DNA of 64,000 bases from Pseudomonadales bacterium (GTDB lineage: Bacteria; Pseudomonadota; Gammaproteobacteria; Pseudomonadales; Azotimanducaceae). The position numbers and the translations under genes are program-made. Where the stretch lies: the NCBI GenBank assembly GCA_041395945.1, contig JAWKZN010000001.1, positions 1-64,000 of the forward strand, given 5' to 3'. This document shows positions 16,886 to 26,040 of this stretch, one piece after another. Each line of letters begins with the position of its first letter. Position 1 is the first letter of the stretch. The notes under the pieces were generated by a model. The model did not search any database and was not told the DNA's origin. It was given only the letters and a program-made list of their open reading frames with translations.

Positions 16886-18742
16886 TCAACCAGCCAGGCT
16901 CGGCGCAGGCAGGCGCAGTCGATGAGCTATGCGGATCCAGGTTGCCGGACCCACGATCCCATCCTCGACCAGGCCCTCCTGCTTCTGAAATTCGAGTATG
17001 GCGGACTGCAGCTCGGCGTCGAAAACGGGTGACGTGCCCTGTATACCCAGCGCCGGGTTCAGTTCGGCGAGCTGGCGTCTGAGCCAGGTTACGGTTTCAT
17101 GGGCATCGCCGATGCGCAGACTGCCGGAATAGCCCGGAGGTGTGCGCCACAGCACCACGTAGGAACCGAACCAGTGGTCGCGCAGCGCCCGCTGAGTGGT
17201 GTGGATGTCTTTTCCATCCAGGTGCAGGGTGAGCTGAGCGTCCCGCAACGCTGTCAGTGCCGCATGGTAGGGGGCTTCCTGCTCGTCCCACAGCTCCAGT
17301 ATTACAGGCAGGTCGAGTCGCTCGATCTCTGTCCAGTCACCGCGCTCCGACAGACACAGAAGGCCGGCCGAAGGTGCGAAGTCGCAGGGGATCTGCCCTT
17401 CGGCGGCGATATCGAACTCAACCCCCCACGCATTGAACACCGCGGCGTAGGCCTGACGCCGGAGCTGAAAAGTATTGCCAGCCGGTCGGAGAATTTCTGC
17501 AACCGGTCGAGGCAGACTCGCCGGAGACGCTGATGCTTCAGGCACACCGGCCTGGGGAGCATCTGACACCTGTACCTGCGCGTCGACGGCGACGCCGGCC
17601 GGTTCAGACCGGGTATCGAATGCCGTGATCACATCAGTACCGGCCGGTACAGTGCTGCCAGCAGGCTGTTGTGCTTCTGCACTTGTGGAACCTGCAGCAG
17701 GATCATCCGGCGTGGGGGTGGACGCAGCGGAGGAGGGCGTAACAGGGGAAGGTGCAGCGGCGAATGGTGCGGCAGGTAAAGCGGCTGCGGAGGATTGCGC
17801 TGCGTCCGGAGAAGGCGGGATTCCCGCCGTTGCACCGTTTTCCACGGGCACCCGGTTTACCTGGAGTGCCCATGCTGCGGCAACGAGTACCACGCCACCC
17901 AGACCGGCATAGAGCCAGGGCCGCCAGTCCGTTTTGCGACCGAGGACTTCGGCACTGGCACGGGAAACGATGCGGGCTGTGACGCGGGCACGGTCTTCTG
18001 CGTAGGCGCCCAGCAGCGCCCGATCTGCAATGGTATTGATGAGCCGCGGTACCCCGCCGCTGAGTCGGAACAGACGCCGATGGGCGGCGTTGGTGAAGGT
18101 TTCCCGGTCACCGCCGACATGGCTCAAACGGTGCATCACATAGCCGCGGCAGTCCTCCCGGTTCAGGGTCCCGAGGTGGTAGCGAGCGGTGATCCGCTGG
18201 GCAAGCTGACGCAACTCCTGGCGGCCCAGCAGGTCGGCGAGTTCGGGCTGGCCAAGCAGGATGATACGCAGCAGTTTGCGTTCGTCGGTTTCCAGATTGG
18301 TGAGCAGTCGCACCTGTTCGAGTACCGCAGGTGAGAGGTTCTGCGCTTCGTCGATGATCACCACAGTACTGCGGCCTGCCTGGTGTGTTTTCAGCAGATG
18401 CCGGTTCAATACATCGATGTACTGCTTCACGGTACCGGTGGCCGAGCGGTCGTAGCTGATGCCGAGTTCGTCGCAGAGTGACTCGAGGAGTTCGCGCACG
18501 GTGAGGCGGGGATTGAGGATGAAAGCGACGTCGAGATCGGGCGGGGTCTCCTGCAGCAGATTGCGCAACAGCGTCGTCTTACCGGTGCCGACTTCCCCGG
18601 TGATCAGGACGAAGCCGCCATTGCTCAAACCATACCGCAGGTGTGCCATGGCTTCCCGATGGGAACTGCTCAGATACAGAAAGCTGGGATCCGGAGCGAT
18701 CGAGAAGGGCGCCTTGCGCAGATGAAAGTGTTCCTCGTACAT
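16886..18742 (-). CDS. gspA: ExeA/GspA family AAA ATPase with peptidoglycan-binding domain
   Basis: This is a 618-residue inner membrane ATPase that pairs with GspB for secretin assembly. The order is an AAA+ domain with Walker A GEVGTGKTT (residues 49-57) and Walker B VVIIDEAQNL, then one transmembrane helix (about 274-292, GLGGVVLVAAAWAL). An Ala/Pro/Ser-rich periplasmic linker follows. The C-terminal part has a peptidase-C39-like region and a peptidoglycan-binding motif (FDAELQSAILEFQKQEGLVEDGIVGPATW). The N-terminus MYEEHFHLRKAPFSIAPDPSFLY is diagnostic of the ExeA family. The ATG overlaps the stop codon of the upstream acyltransferase by one base. Confidence 0.93.
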   Translation of the reverse strand: MYEEHFHLRKAPFSIAPDPSFLYLSSSHREAMAHLRYGLSNGGFVLITGEVGTGKTTLLRNLLQETPPDLDVAFILNPRLTVRELLESLCDELGISYDRSATGTVKQYIDVLNRHLLKTHQAGRSTVVIIDEAQNLSPAVLEQVRLLTNLETDERKLLRIILLGQPELADLLGRQELRQLAQRITARYHLGTLNREDCRGYVMHRLSHVGGDRETFTNAAHRRLFRLSGGVPRLINTIADRALLGAYAEDRARVTARIVSRASAEVLGRKTDWRPWLYAGLGGVVLVAAAWALQVNRVPVENGATAGIPPSPDAAQSSAAALPAAPFAAAPSPVTPSSAASTPTPDDPAAGSTSAEAQQPAGSTVPAGTDVITAFDTRSEPAGVAVDAQVQVSDAPQAGVPEASASPASLPRPVAEILRPAGNTFQLRRQAYAAVFNAWGVEFDIAAEGQIPCDFAPSAGLLCLSERGDWTEIERLDLPVILELWDEQEAPYHAALTALRDAQLTLHLDGKDIHTTQRALRDHWFGSYVVLWRTPPGYSGSLRIGDAHETVTWLRRQLAELNPALGIQGTSPVFDAELQSAILEFQKQEGLVEDGIVGPATWIRIAHRLRLPAPSLAG

Positions 18743-19650
18743 CAGTCAGCGGCAGCAAACTGGGTCAGTCTGCCTCCGGCAATGAGGCGCGCATCCTTCG
18801 CCTGCCACAGCGAATCGATCCAGGCCTGCAGGCGGGGTCTCTTTTCCTCCAGCGACTCTGCGTCCCGGATCTCTGCGGGGATTTCCAGGCGCTCCACTCG
18901 CAATCGTACCTGCGGACAGTTGCCTGTCATGAAATCCCAGAAAGTTGGAATGCCGTGGGGATACTCGATAGTGACGTCCAGCACCTGGTGCAGCTCTCTT
19001 TCGAGTGCTGCAACCACATAGGTGAAGCCACCGGTCTTGGGATTGAGCAGTGTGCGGTAACGTGCCTGCTGGGCACCATGTTTGGACGGAGTGAAGCGAG
19101 TTCCTTCCAGGAAATTCAGCACGGTTGTGGGCTTCGCACGAAATCCCTCACAGGATTGAAGCGTCGCCTTTCGATCCAGTTCCAGCAGTTCGGGACTGGC
19201 TTCGATCTGTGCCTTGCTGAGTCTCCTGACGTAAGGAAACCCGAGCAGCCACATCGCGATACCGAGCAGGGGTATCCAGATGAGCTGGGCTTTGGTGAAG
19301 AATTTGATCGGTGGAATGTGCCGATGCAGGGCGACCTGGAGTACCACGATATCGGTCCAGCTCTGATGATTGCTGATCACCATGTACCAGTCGTCACGGC
19401 TCAGGGATTCGCAGTCGATCCAGTCGATCTCGATGCGGGTAAGATGAAGCGCGCGGAACATCTGCCGGTTGGCACCCACCCAGCTTTCGATGATCCAGTC
19501 CATGTGATTGGCGATCCAGCGGGCTGCTGTCCGCAGGCCGAGCAGATGGAGCAGTCCTCGAACAATGCCCGCGAGATACAGAGGGATACAGTTCAGGGCG
19601 GTATTGAGAACCACGAACGTCGCCGAGAGAATGCCGATGATGAGCTTCAT
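18742..19650 (-). CDS. membrane acyltransferase, PlsC/YihG-like
   Basis: This is a 302-residue membrane-bound acyltransferase of the lysophosphatidate acyltransferase superfamily. The N-terminal hydrophobic helices are followed by the catalytic HX4D box in NHQSWTD (His95, Asp100) and the substrate-binding EGTR box (LNFLEGTRFT). The overall sequence resembles the YihG/YcdM-type putative acyltransferases; E. coli YihG is linked to unsaturated acyl chains in phospholipids. The ATG at 19650 begins the hydrophobic anchor. The open frame runs further upstream, but that stretch is antisense to the aminopeptidase gene. It is co-transcribed with gspA and gspB by overlap; whether acyl transfer relates to secretion is unknown. 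Confidence 0.88.
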   Translation of the reverse strand: MKLIIGILSATFVVLNTALNCIPLYLAGIVRGLLHLLGLRTAARWIANHMDWIIESWVGANRQMFRALHLTRIEIDWIDCESLSRDDWYMVISNHQSWTDIVVLQVALHRHIPPIKFFTKAQLIWIPLLGIAMWLLGFPYVRRLSKAQIEASPELLELDRKATLQSCEGFRAKPTTVLNFLEGTRFTPSKHGAQQARYRTLLNPKTGGFTYVVAALERELHQVLDVTIEYPHGIPTFWDFMTGNCPQVRLRVERLEIPAEIRDAESLEEKRPRLQAWIDSLWQAKDARLIAGGRLTQFAAAD

Positions 19651-19689
19651 GATCCTGTACTTAATCAGACTCCGGAGGACATAGCCACC

Positions 19690-21216
19690 GTGCGCCTGCA
19701 CGGAAAAGGCCGGCGCCCTGCCCGGACCGTCAGCCCTGGATCGGCGCCGGGAAGGATCAGACTTCCCCTCGCCGTGTTCTTCGCCGCGACGATCTGTGGT
19801 GCGGCCGGTTGCGAGACCATGGGTTATTACAGTCAGGCGATCGGCGGACAGTTGAGCCTGCTGACCCGGCGCCAGCCGGTGGAGCGACTGCTGACCGAGC
19901 TCGATGACGCGCACCCTTCCGAAGAAAGTGCCGAAACAGGAACCGATGACCGCGCCGCACTGAGGGCCAGCCTCGAACGTTCCCAGCGGATTCTCGACTT
20001 TGCGGAAACCCGGCTGCTGCTGTCCGCCGACGGGGCTTACCGCTCCTATGTCGCACTTTCTTCCGATCACGTGGTGTGGAATCTCTATGCGGCACCTGCA
20101 TTGTCGCTGGAGGCGAAGCACTGGTGCTATCCAGTAGTGGGCTGTGCGCCCTATCGGGGTTACTTTTCCCGGAACGATGCGGACCGCTACCGGCAGCGGC
20201 TTGTGGGCGAAGGTCTCGATACCTATATGGCCGGGGTGGCCGCCTACTCCACGCTCGGCTGGTTCAAGGATCCGCTGCTGAGCAGTTTTCTCTCCTGGCC
20301 GGAGGCGGATCTGGCACAGCTGCTGATTCATGAACTTGCCCATCTGAAGTTGTGGATAAAGGGAGACGTCCGCTTCAACGAGTCCTTCGCCAGTTTTGTC
20401 GGTCGGCAGGGTATGCGGGAGTGGCTGCTGCGCAACGAGGAAGGGATCGCAGAGGAAGGAACGAAAGACCCGGAGCACGATGCTGCGAAACCCGCCCGCG
20501 ACGAACTCGCCAGCCGCCAGTCGGCGGAGGCCGCCACCAGAGCGCTGAGATCCCTGCTCGAACGTACGCGAGGCGCGCTTGAAGCACTCTATGCCGGCCC
20601 GGAGACTGACGAGGTCAAACTGCAGAGAAAATCCCGCATCCTGTCTGCCGCCGTCGAATGCTATCGAAGCAGTGGCGCCGCGCCCCAGCAGGTGAACCGG
20701 CTCGACGCGGGGCTCAACAACGCGCTGCTGGTGTCGCTGGCCACCTACGAGGATGCGGTGCCTGCGTTTGCCCGGCTGTTCGAACAGAGCGGGCGCGATT
20801 GGTCCGCCTTTTACGCGGCAGTTGCCGGGCTTGGTGCACTCAGCCAGGTTGAGCGGGATGCGGTACTCGAACAGTTAGGTGAGCAGCAGATAGCAGCCCA
20901 GGGAGATCACGGCCGCGCCGATGAGATTGAGTGCGAAGCCCTCTCTGGCCATGGTTTCGATAGTGAAACGGCCGGTGCTGAACATGATCACGTTAGGCGC
21001 AGTCGCGACAGGGAGCATGAACGCGCAGGAAGCACTCATCGCGGCAGGAATCATGAGGAGCTTCGGGTCAATTCCGGCACCCAGCCCTGCGGCGGCGAGT
21101 ATGGGCATCAGCAGCGTGGTGGTTGCCGTGTTGCTGGTGGTTTCGGTCATGAAGGTTACGGCCAGACAGATGCAGACGATCACGACCAGAATCGGCAGAG
21201 TCGAGAGTCCGGATAG
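19690..21216 (+). CDS. predicted zinc aminopeptidase lipoprotein with anomalous C-terminal extension
   Basis: The GTG at 19690 has a well-placed GGAGG ribosome binding site. It begins a basic N-region, a hydrophobic stretch and a lipobox-like AAGC, so the product is probably a lipoprotein. The mature part matches the putative aminopeptidase family (PF10023-like). Its motif HELAHLKLWIKGDVRFNESF gives a zinc site HELAH (His214, Glu215, His218). Homology-like sequence appears to end at about residue 397 (near 20880). The frame then stays open to 21216, adding about 110 Gly/Arg/His/Asp-rich residues that are simply the antisense of the DASS transporter gene. The normal stop seems to have been lost, or a frameshift is present. 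I annotate the open frame and treat the tail as doubtful. Confidence 0.72.
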   Translation: MRLHGKGRRPARTVSPGSAPGRIRLPLAVFFAATICGAAGCETMGYYSQAIGGQLSLLTRRQPVERLLTELDDAHPSEESAETGTDDRAALRASLERSQRILDFAETRLLLSADGAYRSYVALSSDHVVWNLYAAPALSLEAKHWCYPVVGCAPYRGYFSRNDADRYRQRLVGEGLDTYMAGVAAYSTLGWFKDPLLSSFLSWPEADLAQLLIHELAHLKLWIKGDVRFNESFASFVGRQGMREWLLRNEEGIAEEGTKDPEHDAAKPARDELASRQSAEAATRALRSLLERTRGALEALYAGPETDEVKLQRKSRILSAAVECYRSSGAAPQQVNRLDAGLNNALLVSLATYEDAVPAFARLFEQSGRDWSAFYAAVAGLGALSQVERDAVLEQLGEQQIAAQGDHGRADEIECEALSGHGFDSETAGAEHDHVRRSRDREHERAGSTHRGRNHEELRVNSGTQPCGGEYGHQQRGGCRVAGGFGHEGYGQTDADDHDQNRQSRESG

Positions 21217-22254
21217 TGCCGCACCGATTGTCTCGCTCAGGCCGGACGAGGTGAAGGCGCTGGCGATGGCAATACCCGCGCCGAAGAGAATCAGCATCCC
21301 CCAGGGGATCTGCTCGGCAGTCTCCCAGTCGAGCAGCTGCTTGCCCTTGCCATCCGGCACCAGAAACATCACGACCACCGCAAGCAGGGCGACCATGGCG
21401 TCGTCCGTGTGCGGCAGATCGAACAGGCCCGACCAGCCACCGAAGGGCTGGCTGCGGGTGACCCAGGCCAGGGCGGTGAGGCCGAACACGGTGAGCACCC
21501 GGACCTCGGACGCCTGCCAGGCACCGACCGTCGGCAGCTTCACTGTGCCCTGAAAGCTCAGCCGTCGTGTCAGATAGAGGGCCATTATCGGCAGAAACAC
21601 CAGGACGATGGGTACGGCCCAGCTCATCCAGGTGAGGAAACCGATGCTGTTGCCGGTAGTCGCTTCATAGATGCCCATGAAGACCACGTTCGGTGGTGTC
21701 CCTATGGGCGTGCCAACGCCGCCGATACTCGCTGAGTAGGCGATGCCGAGGAGCAGGGGTGTTGCCAGGTTCTCGTCCTCGGACTTCTCCAGTACGGCGA
21801 GGGCGACAGGCAGCAGCATCAGCGTGGTTGCCGTATTGGAGATCCACATGCTCAGAATCGCAGCGGCGGCCATGAAGCCGAAGACCAGCCGTCTGCTCGA
21901 AGTACCACCAAATGCACGCACCATCGCCAGTGCCAGTCGCCGATGCGCACCGCTGCGCTCGAGGGCGGTTGCCAGGATGAAACCACCGAGCAGCAGCAGA
22001 ATCAGGGAATGGCCATAGGACTGGGCGACCTCTACCGGAGTTAGCACGCCCAGCAGTGGAAACAGTCCAAGCGGAATGAAGGAAGTTGCCGGGATCGGTA
22101 TAGGTTCGAAAACCCACCACACCACACACAGCAGCGTCACACCGAGTGTGATTCCGGCCGCGGTCGAGAAGCCTGCGCCATACATGAGGTATCCTGCGGC
22201 GACGGCAAGTGCCGGACCGCCGAACAGGGCGAGCTGCTTCGACTTCGCGTTCAT
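20875..22254 (-). CDS. DASS family sodium:anion symporter
   Basis: This is a 459-residue inner membrane transporter with about eleven hydrophobic helices. It is of the divalent anion:Na+ symporter (SLC13/NadC/CitT) family. It contains the two SNT signature motifs: ISNTATTLMLLPVAL in the first half and ETTSNTATTTLLMPIL in the second. GTPIGTPPN and the C-terminal MLPVATAPNVI are also present. Substrates in the family are C4-dicarboxylates, citrate or sulfate and cannot be fixed here. The ATG at 22254 precedes a hydrophobic segment; a longer frame to 22368 is unlikely. The gene is convergent with, and overlapped by, the extended aminopeptidase frame, and divergent from sbcB. Confidence 0.93.
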   Translation of the reverse strand: MNAKSKQLALFGGPALAVAAGYLMYGAGFSTAAGITLGVTLLCVVWWVFEPIPIPATSFIPLGLFPLLGVLTPVEVAQSYGHSLILLLLGGFILATALERSGAHRRLALAMVRAFGGTSSRRLVFGFMAAAAILSMWISNTATTLMLLPVALAVLEKSEDENLATPLLLGIAYSASIGGVGTPIGTPPNVVFMGIYEATTGNSIGFLTWMSWAVPIVLVFLPIMALYLTRRLSFQGTVKLPTVGAWQASEVRVLTVFGLTALAWVTRSQPFGGWSGLFDLPHTDDAMVALLAVVVMFLVPDGKGKQLLDWETAEQIPWGMLILFGAGIAIASAFTSSGLSETIGAALSGLSTLPILVVIVCICLAVTFMTETTSNTATTTLLMPILAAAGLGAGIDPKLLMIPAAMSASCAFMLPVATAPNVIMFSTGRFTIETMAREGFALNLIGAAVISLGCYLLLT

Positions 22255-22331
22255 GGCTGCGCAAGATGCCAATGCCACGACACGAAAGCAAATTAACCGG
22301 CGGTCTCGGCCCCAGGCTGCTGAGGACAGGT

Positions 22332-23777
22332 ATGGCGAAGAGTTTCTACTGGTACGACCTGGAAACATCGGGCACGGATCCCCGCTGGGATCGCATTGTG
22401 CAGTTCGGTGGGTTTCGAACCGACATGGATCTTAATCCCCTGGGTGACGAACTGTCCTGCTATGTGCGCCTGCCCGACGACGTACTGCCGAACCCTGATG
22501 CCACACTGGTCACTGGGATCACGCCGGCGCTCACCCGGCATGAAGGTATCAGTGAATACGAAATGTTTGAGCGGGTGCTGGAACTGTTCAGCACCCCGGA
22601 TACCTGTGTCGCCGGTTTCAACAGCCTGCGCTTCGATGACGAGTTCGTGCGTCATGGCCTGTACCGCATGCTCCGGGATCCCTACGAGCGGGAATGGCGC
22701 AATCGTAATTCCCGGTGGGACATCATCGATCTGGTACGGGCGGCGGGTGCGCTGCGTCGGGACGGCATCAACTGGCCCACCACACCGGAAGGACTGCCAA
22801 CCTATCGACTCGAAGAAATGACCCGGGCCAACGATCTCGATCACGGCCAGGCACACGATGCCCTCTCCGATGTCCGCGCAACCGTCGCACTCGGCAGACT
22901 GATCAGGACGCATCAGCCCCGTCTCTGGGACTTCTACTTCAGTCAGCGCTCGAAGAAGGAGGTCAGATCTCTCCTTGAACCTTTCGGCGCCCGTCTGTGT
23001 CTGCATGTATCCGGCATGTACCCCCGGGAGCGGTATTCATCTGCACCGGTGGTATCCGTATGCCGGCATCCGACCAACAGCAATTCCATCGTCGTTGCCG
23101 ACCTCAGTCAGGATATCTCCGGACTGCTGGAGATGAGTGCCGACGAGATCCGTGATCGGCTGTTTGCCGCCGGTGGCGAAAATCGACCTCCTCTGAAGGA
23201 GATCCGCATAAATCGCTGCCCTTTCGTGGCAGGCATCGAGGTGCTCACAGCCGAAAACTGGTCGCGCATCGGTTTTGATCGGAAGCAGATCGAAGAGCGG
23301 CAGCGACGGCTGAAGAAGCCTGGTGTGGCGCAGAAGATCATGCGCGTGTATTCCCGGCGGGACATGCCATCCGCAATAGATCCCGATGCCGCGCTCTATG
23401 ATGGTTTCCTGCAGGACGCGGATCGCAGTCGCTGTCAGTCCTTCCACGAAGGGATCAGAAGGGGCGAATGGCCCGAACTCGACTATGAAGACAAACGACT
23501 CGACACCCTTGCGCGACGACTCAAGGCCCGGAGTTTTCCGGAACGGCTGACCGCGGAGGAACGTGCGGACTGGGAAGCGTTCGTGGTCTCCAAACTCGCG
23601 GCACGGGACGTGCCATGGCTGAGCCTTGAGCAGTTCCACAAAGTGCTCGGTGAACTGAGCGCCGCACCGCCACCGGACGACGCGGCGGCTTCCGGCCGTC
23701 GGCGGCAGCTGCTGGAAGCCCTCGAAGCGCATGGTCGCGAGCTCGCGCGGCAATATGGGATTGCTGTGTTCCGATGA
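22332..23777 (+). CDS. sbcB: exodeoxyribonuclease I
   Basis: This is a 481-residue 3'-to-5' single-stranded DNA exonuclease (DnaQ/DEDDh superfamily) used in recombination and mismatch repair. Exo motif I is in FYWYDLETSGTDPRWDRIVQ, motif II in AGFNSLRFDDEF and motif III in DHGQAHDALSDVRAT. The SH3-like and helical C-terminal domains that distinguish ExoI from DnaQ follow (KEIRINRCPF...; LDYEDKRLDTLARRLKARSFP). The length is standard. The ATG at 22332 begins exactly where homology begins. The last four bases overlap the following ABC ATPase gene (ATGA), suggesting co-translation, though no functional link is evident. Confidence 0.96.
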   Translation: MAKSFYWYDLETSGTDPRWDRIVQFGGFRTDMDLNPLGDELSCYVRLPDDVLPNPDATLVTGITPALTRHEGISEYEMFERVLELFSTPDTCVAGFNSLRFDDEFVRHGLYRMLRDPYEREWRNRNSRWDIIDLVRAAGALRRDGINWPTTPEGLPTYRLEEMTRANDLDHGQAHDALSDVRATVALGRLIRTHQPRLWDFYFSQRSKKEVRSLLEPFGARLCLHVSGMYPRERYSSAPVVSVCRHPTNSNSIVVADLSQDISGLLEMSADEIRDRLFAAGGENRPPLKEIRINRCPFVAGIEVLTAENWSRIGFDRKQIEERQRRLKKPGVAQKIMRVYSRRDMPSAIDPDAALYDGFLQDADRSRCQSFHEGIRRGEWPELDYEDKRLDTLARRLKARSFPERLTAEERADWEAFVVSKLAARDVPWLSLEQFHKVLGELSAAPPPDDAAASGRRRQLLEALEAHGRELARQYGIAVFR

Positions 23778-24505
23778 AGGCGTGCGTCGAATTCACTGCT
23801 GCGGGGAAGTACTTCGTGCCCGGTCACTGGGTACTTCAGGATGTCACGCTGAGTCTGGCGGCGGGAGTGACCAGTGCCGTGGTGGGTGAAAGTGGCAGCG
23901 GTAAAACTACTCTGCTGCAGTTGATCAATGCGGTACTGCGACCGGATTCGGGGGAGGTGCGGGTATTTGGTGCGCCGGTCCCTGCAGATGCGGTGGCCTT
24001 CAGAAGACGCATCGGATACTCGGTACAGGGCGCCGGTCTGTTTCCGCATCTCACCAACCGGGACAACGTGACCCTCCTGGCCAGGCTCGAAGGCTGGTCG
24101 GATGCTGCGACGGATTCGAGATACCGTCGTCTGCTCGAGCAGATGGAACTCCCGGAAGACGTGTCGAACCGTTATCCCGCAGAGCTGTCGGGCGGTCAGC
24201 AGCAGAGAGTGGGTCTGTGTCGTGCGCTGATGCTGAAACCCGAACTGCTGCTGCTCGATGAGCCTTTCTCTGCGGTGGATCCGATTACCCGGGTCGGTCT
24301 CTACAGGCGCTTTCGCTCTGTACAGGAACACGAAGGGGTGAGCACGGTGCTCGTGACGCACGACATGCGCGAGGCAGTAAAGCTCGCCGGCATGCTGATC
24401 ATCGTGCACCAGGGCCGGATCGTCCAGGCCGGGGCGACGGCTGACGTGCTGGCGGCGCCTGCCACGGAGTACGTTTCGCAGCTGCTGGAGGATCAGTTGC
24501 GATGA
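23774..24505 (+). CDS. osmoprotectant-type ABC transporter ATPase
   Basis: This is a 243-residue ATPase of an ABC importer. Walker A is GESGSGKTT, the Q-loop falls in YSVQGAGLFPHLT, the signature is LSGGQQQRVG and Walker B is LLLLDEPFSAVD. The switch His is in VTHDM. The best match is the OpuCA/YehX group for glycine betaine and other quaternary amines, supported by the fused partner encoded next. It lacks the C-terminal CBS domains of OpuCA. It overlaps sbcB by four bases and the next gene by four bases. Confidence 0.93.
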   Translation: MKACVEFTAAGKYFVPGHWVLQDVTLSLAAGVTSAVVGESGSGKTTLLQLINAVLRPDSGEVRVFGAPVPADAVAFRRRIGYSVQGAGLFPHLTNRDNVTLLARLEGWSDAATDSRYRRLLEQMELPEDVSNRYPAELSGGQQQRVGLCRALMLKPELLLLDEPFSAVDPITRVGLYRRFRSVQEHEGVSTVLVTHDMREAVKLAGMLIIVHQGRIVQAGATADVLAAPATEYVSQLLEDQLR

Positions 24506-26034
24506 ATCGCAGGACTGCATTGCGATCGTTCATGGCTGCGCTCGTGTCCGCAAACCTGTTTATCGTCCTGGCCAGCCCGGTTGCCGCCATTGCTGCGGAT
24601 CAGAGCGGGGATCCTGTCCGGGTTGCGAGCAAGAATTTCAACGAATCCTACCTGCTCGCTGAAATCATTGCGCAGCTCCTCGAGCACGGGGGATACAGTG
24701 TGGAGCGCCGCTATGGACTGGGCGGTACCCTCATCTGCTTCGAAGCCCTGGTCAACGACGAAATCGATCTCTATGTCGAATACACCGGAACCCTCGGCCA
24801 GGCGATCCTCAACCGTCCTGAACTCAACAGCATTCCGGCACTCAATGCACAGATCGCCGGGCGCGGGCTCGAGCTGCTGGCACCTTTCGGGTTTGACAAT
24901 ACCTATGCCATTGCCATGCCGCGATCGCGTGCCGAGGCCGCCGGGGTCCGCGCCATCGGCGACCTGGCCCGACACCCGGACCTGAGCATCGTGGTCAGCC
25001 ACGAGTTTCTGGAACGCGAAGACGGCTGGCGTGGTCTGGCGCAGGCCTACGGATTACCCGAGCGGGTGCGCGGCATCGAACACGCACTCGCTTACCGGGC
25101 GATGGAGGAGGGAGACATCGATGTCACCGACGCGTACTCCACCGATGGTGAACTCGACCGCTACGATCTGCTCGTTCTGGCGGATGACCTCGAGTATTTC
25201 CCCGAGTACCAGGCCGCACCGCTCGTCCGCCGCGATCTGGCTGCAGCGGTGCGTGAGCGGGTCAATCTGCTCGCAGACCTCATCGACGACCGCAGGATGC
25301 AGCAGCTCAATGGCGCAGTGGTTTTTGGTGGCCAGAACTTTGCCCAGGTTGCCCGGGGTTTTCTGGTGGAGGCAGGACTCGTGGACGCGGATGCCACGGC
25401 CACCCGGGCGGCGGGGAATCGTCTCTGGCAGGATCTGTGGACCAACACCGTGCAGCATCTGAAGCTGACTGTCACCGCCCTGATTGGAGCCGTCCTCTTC
25501 GGGGTGGGATTGAGTGTGACTGTGTTCCGGCTGCCCGGTCTGGCGCGGGCGGTGACCTACTTCTGTGGACTGCTGCAGACGGTTCCCTCCATCGCCCTGC
25601 TGGCGCTGATGATTCCCCTGTTCGGTATAGGCCCTCTGCCTGCGATCATCGCCCTGTTTCTCTACTCGCTGCTGCCGATTCTGCGGAATACGCTGACGGC
25701 CCTCACCACAGTCGATCCGGCACTGATACGGGTGGCAGTCGCGATGGGCCTTTCCGACCGGGAGCAGTTGCGTCACGTCTATATTCCCCTGTCGCTGCCC
25801 AGCATGCTGGCGGGCATCCGCACCGCGGCGGTGATCAGCATCGGCACCGCCACCCTCGCGGCTTTCATCGGCGCTGGCGGGCTGGGGGATCCGATTGTCA
25901 CGGGTCTGGCACTCAACAACGTGAGTCTGATCCTACAGGGGGCGGTACCCGCCGCGGTACTGGCCGTGGTCACCGAACTGGCCTTCGAGTGGGTGGAGCG
26001 GATCGTGCTGCCGGGTCATCTGCGGCTGCAGTAG
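24502..26034 (+). CDS. fused substrate-binding/permease protein of an osmoprotectant ABC importer
   Basis: This 510-residue protein joins two usually separate parts. After a signal-anchor (about residues 10-30), residues 35-305 form an OpuAC/OsmF-type binding domain. It begins VRVASKNFNESYLLAEIIAQ and contains EIDLYVEYTGTLG, the usual ligand-cleft region. Residues 315-505 form a BPD-type permease domain with about six helices and the ATPase-contact EAA-like loop (VAMGLSDREQLRHVYIPLSLPS). The probable substrate is glycine betaine, choline or a related compatible solute, which is inference from family. Fusions are known in this family but mostly with the permease first; here the binding domain is N-terminal. 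The next gene is convergent 6 bp away. Confidence 0.92.
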   Translation: MNRRTALRSFMAALVSANLFIVLASPVAAIAADQSGDPVRVASKNFNESYLLAEIIAQLLEHGGYSVERRYGLGGTLICFEALVNDEIDLYVEYTGTLGQAILNRPELNSIPALNAQIAGRGLELLAPFGFDNTYAIAMPRSRAEAAGVRAIGDLARHPDLSIVVSHEFLEREDGWRGLAQAYGLPERVRGIEHALAYRAMEEGDIDVTDAYSTDGELDRYDLLVLADDLEYFPEYQAAPLVRRDLAAAVRERVNLLADLIDDRRMQQLNGAVVFGGQNFAQVARGFLVEAGLVDADATATRAAGNRLWQDLWTNTVQHLKLTVTALIGAVLFGVGLSVTVFRLPGLARAVTYFCGLLQTVPSIALLALMIPLFGIGPLPAIIALFLYSLLPILRNTLTALTTVDPALIRVAVAMGLSDREQLRHVYIPLSLPSMLAGIRTAAVISIGTATLAAFIGAGGLGDPIVTGLALNNVSLILQGAVPAAVLAVVTELAFEWVERIVLPGHLRLQ

Positions 26035-26040
26035 CCGCGC

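Noticed and set aside
18643..19689. Upstream extension of the aminopeptidase frame back to 18643
   Set aside because: This stretch is the complement of the acyltransferase and gspA genes; the ribosome binding site, GTG and lipoprotein signal all point to 19690.
19651..20478. Upstream extension of the acyltransferase frame to 20478
   Set aside because: It is the complement of the aminopeptidase gene, and the ATG at 19650 starts the hydrophobic anchor and family homology.
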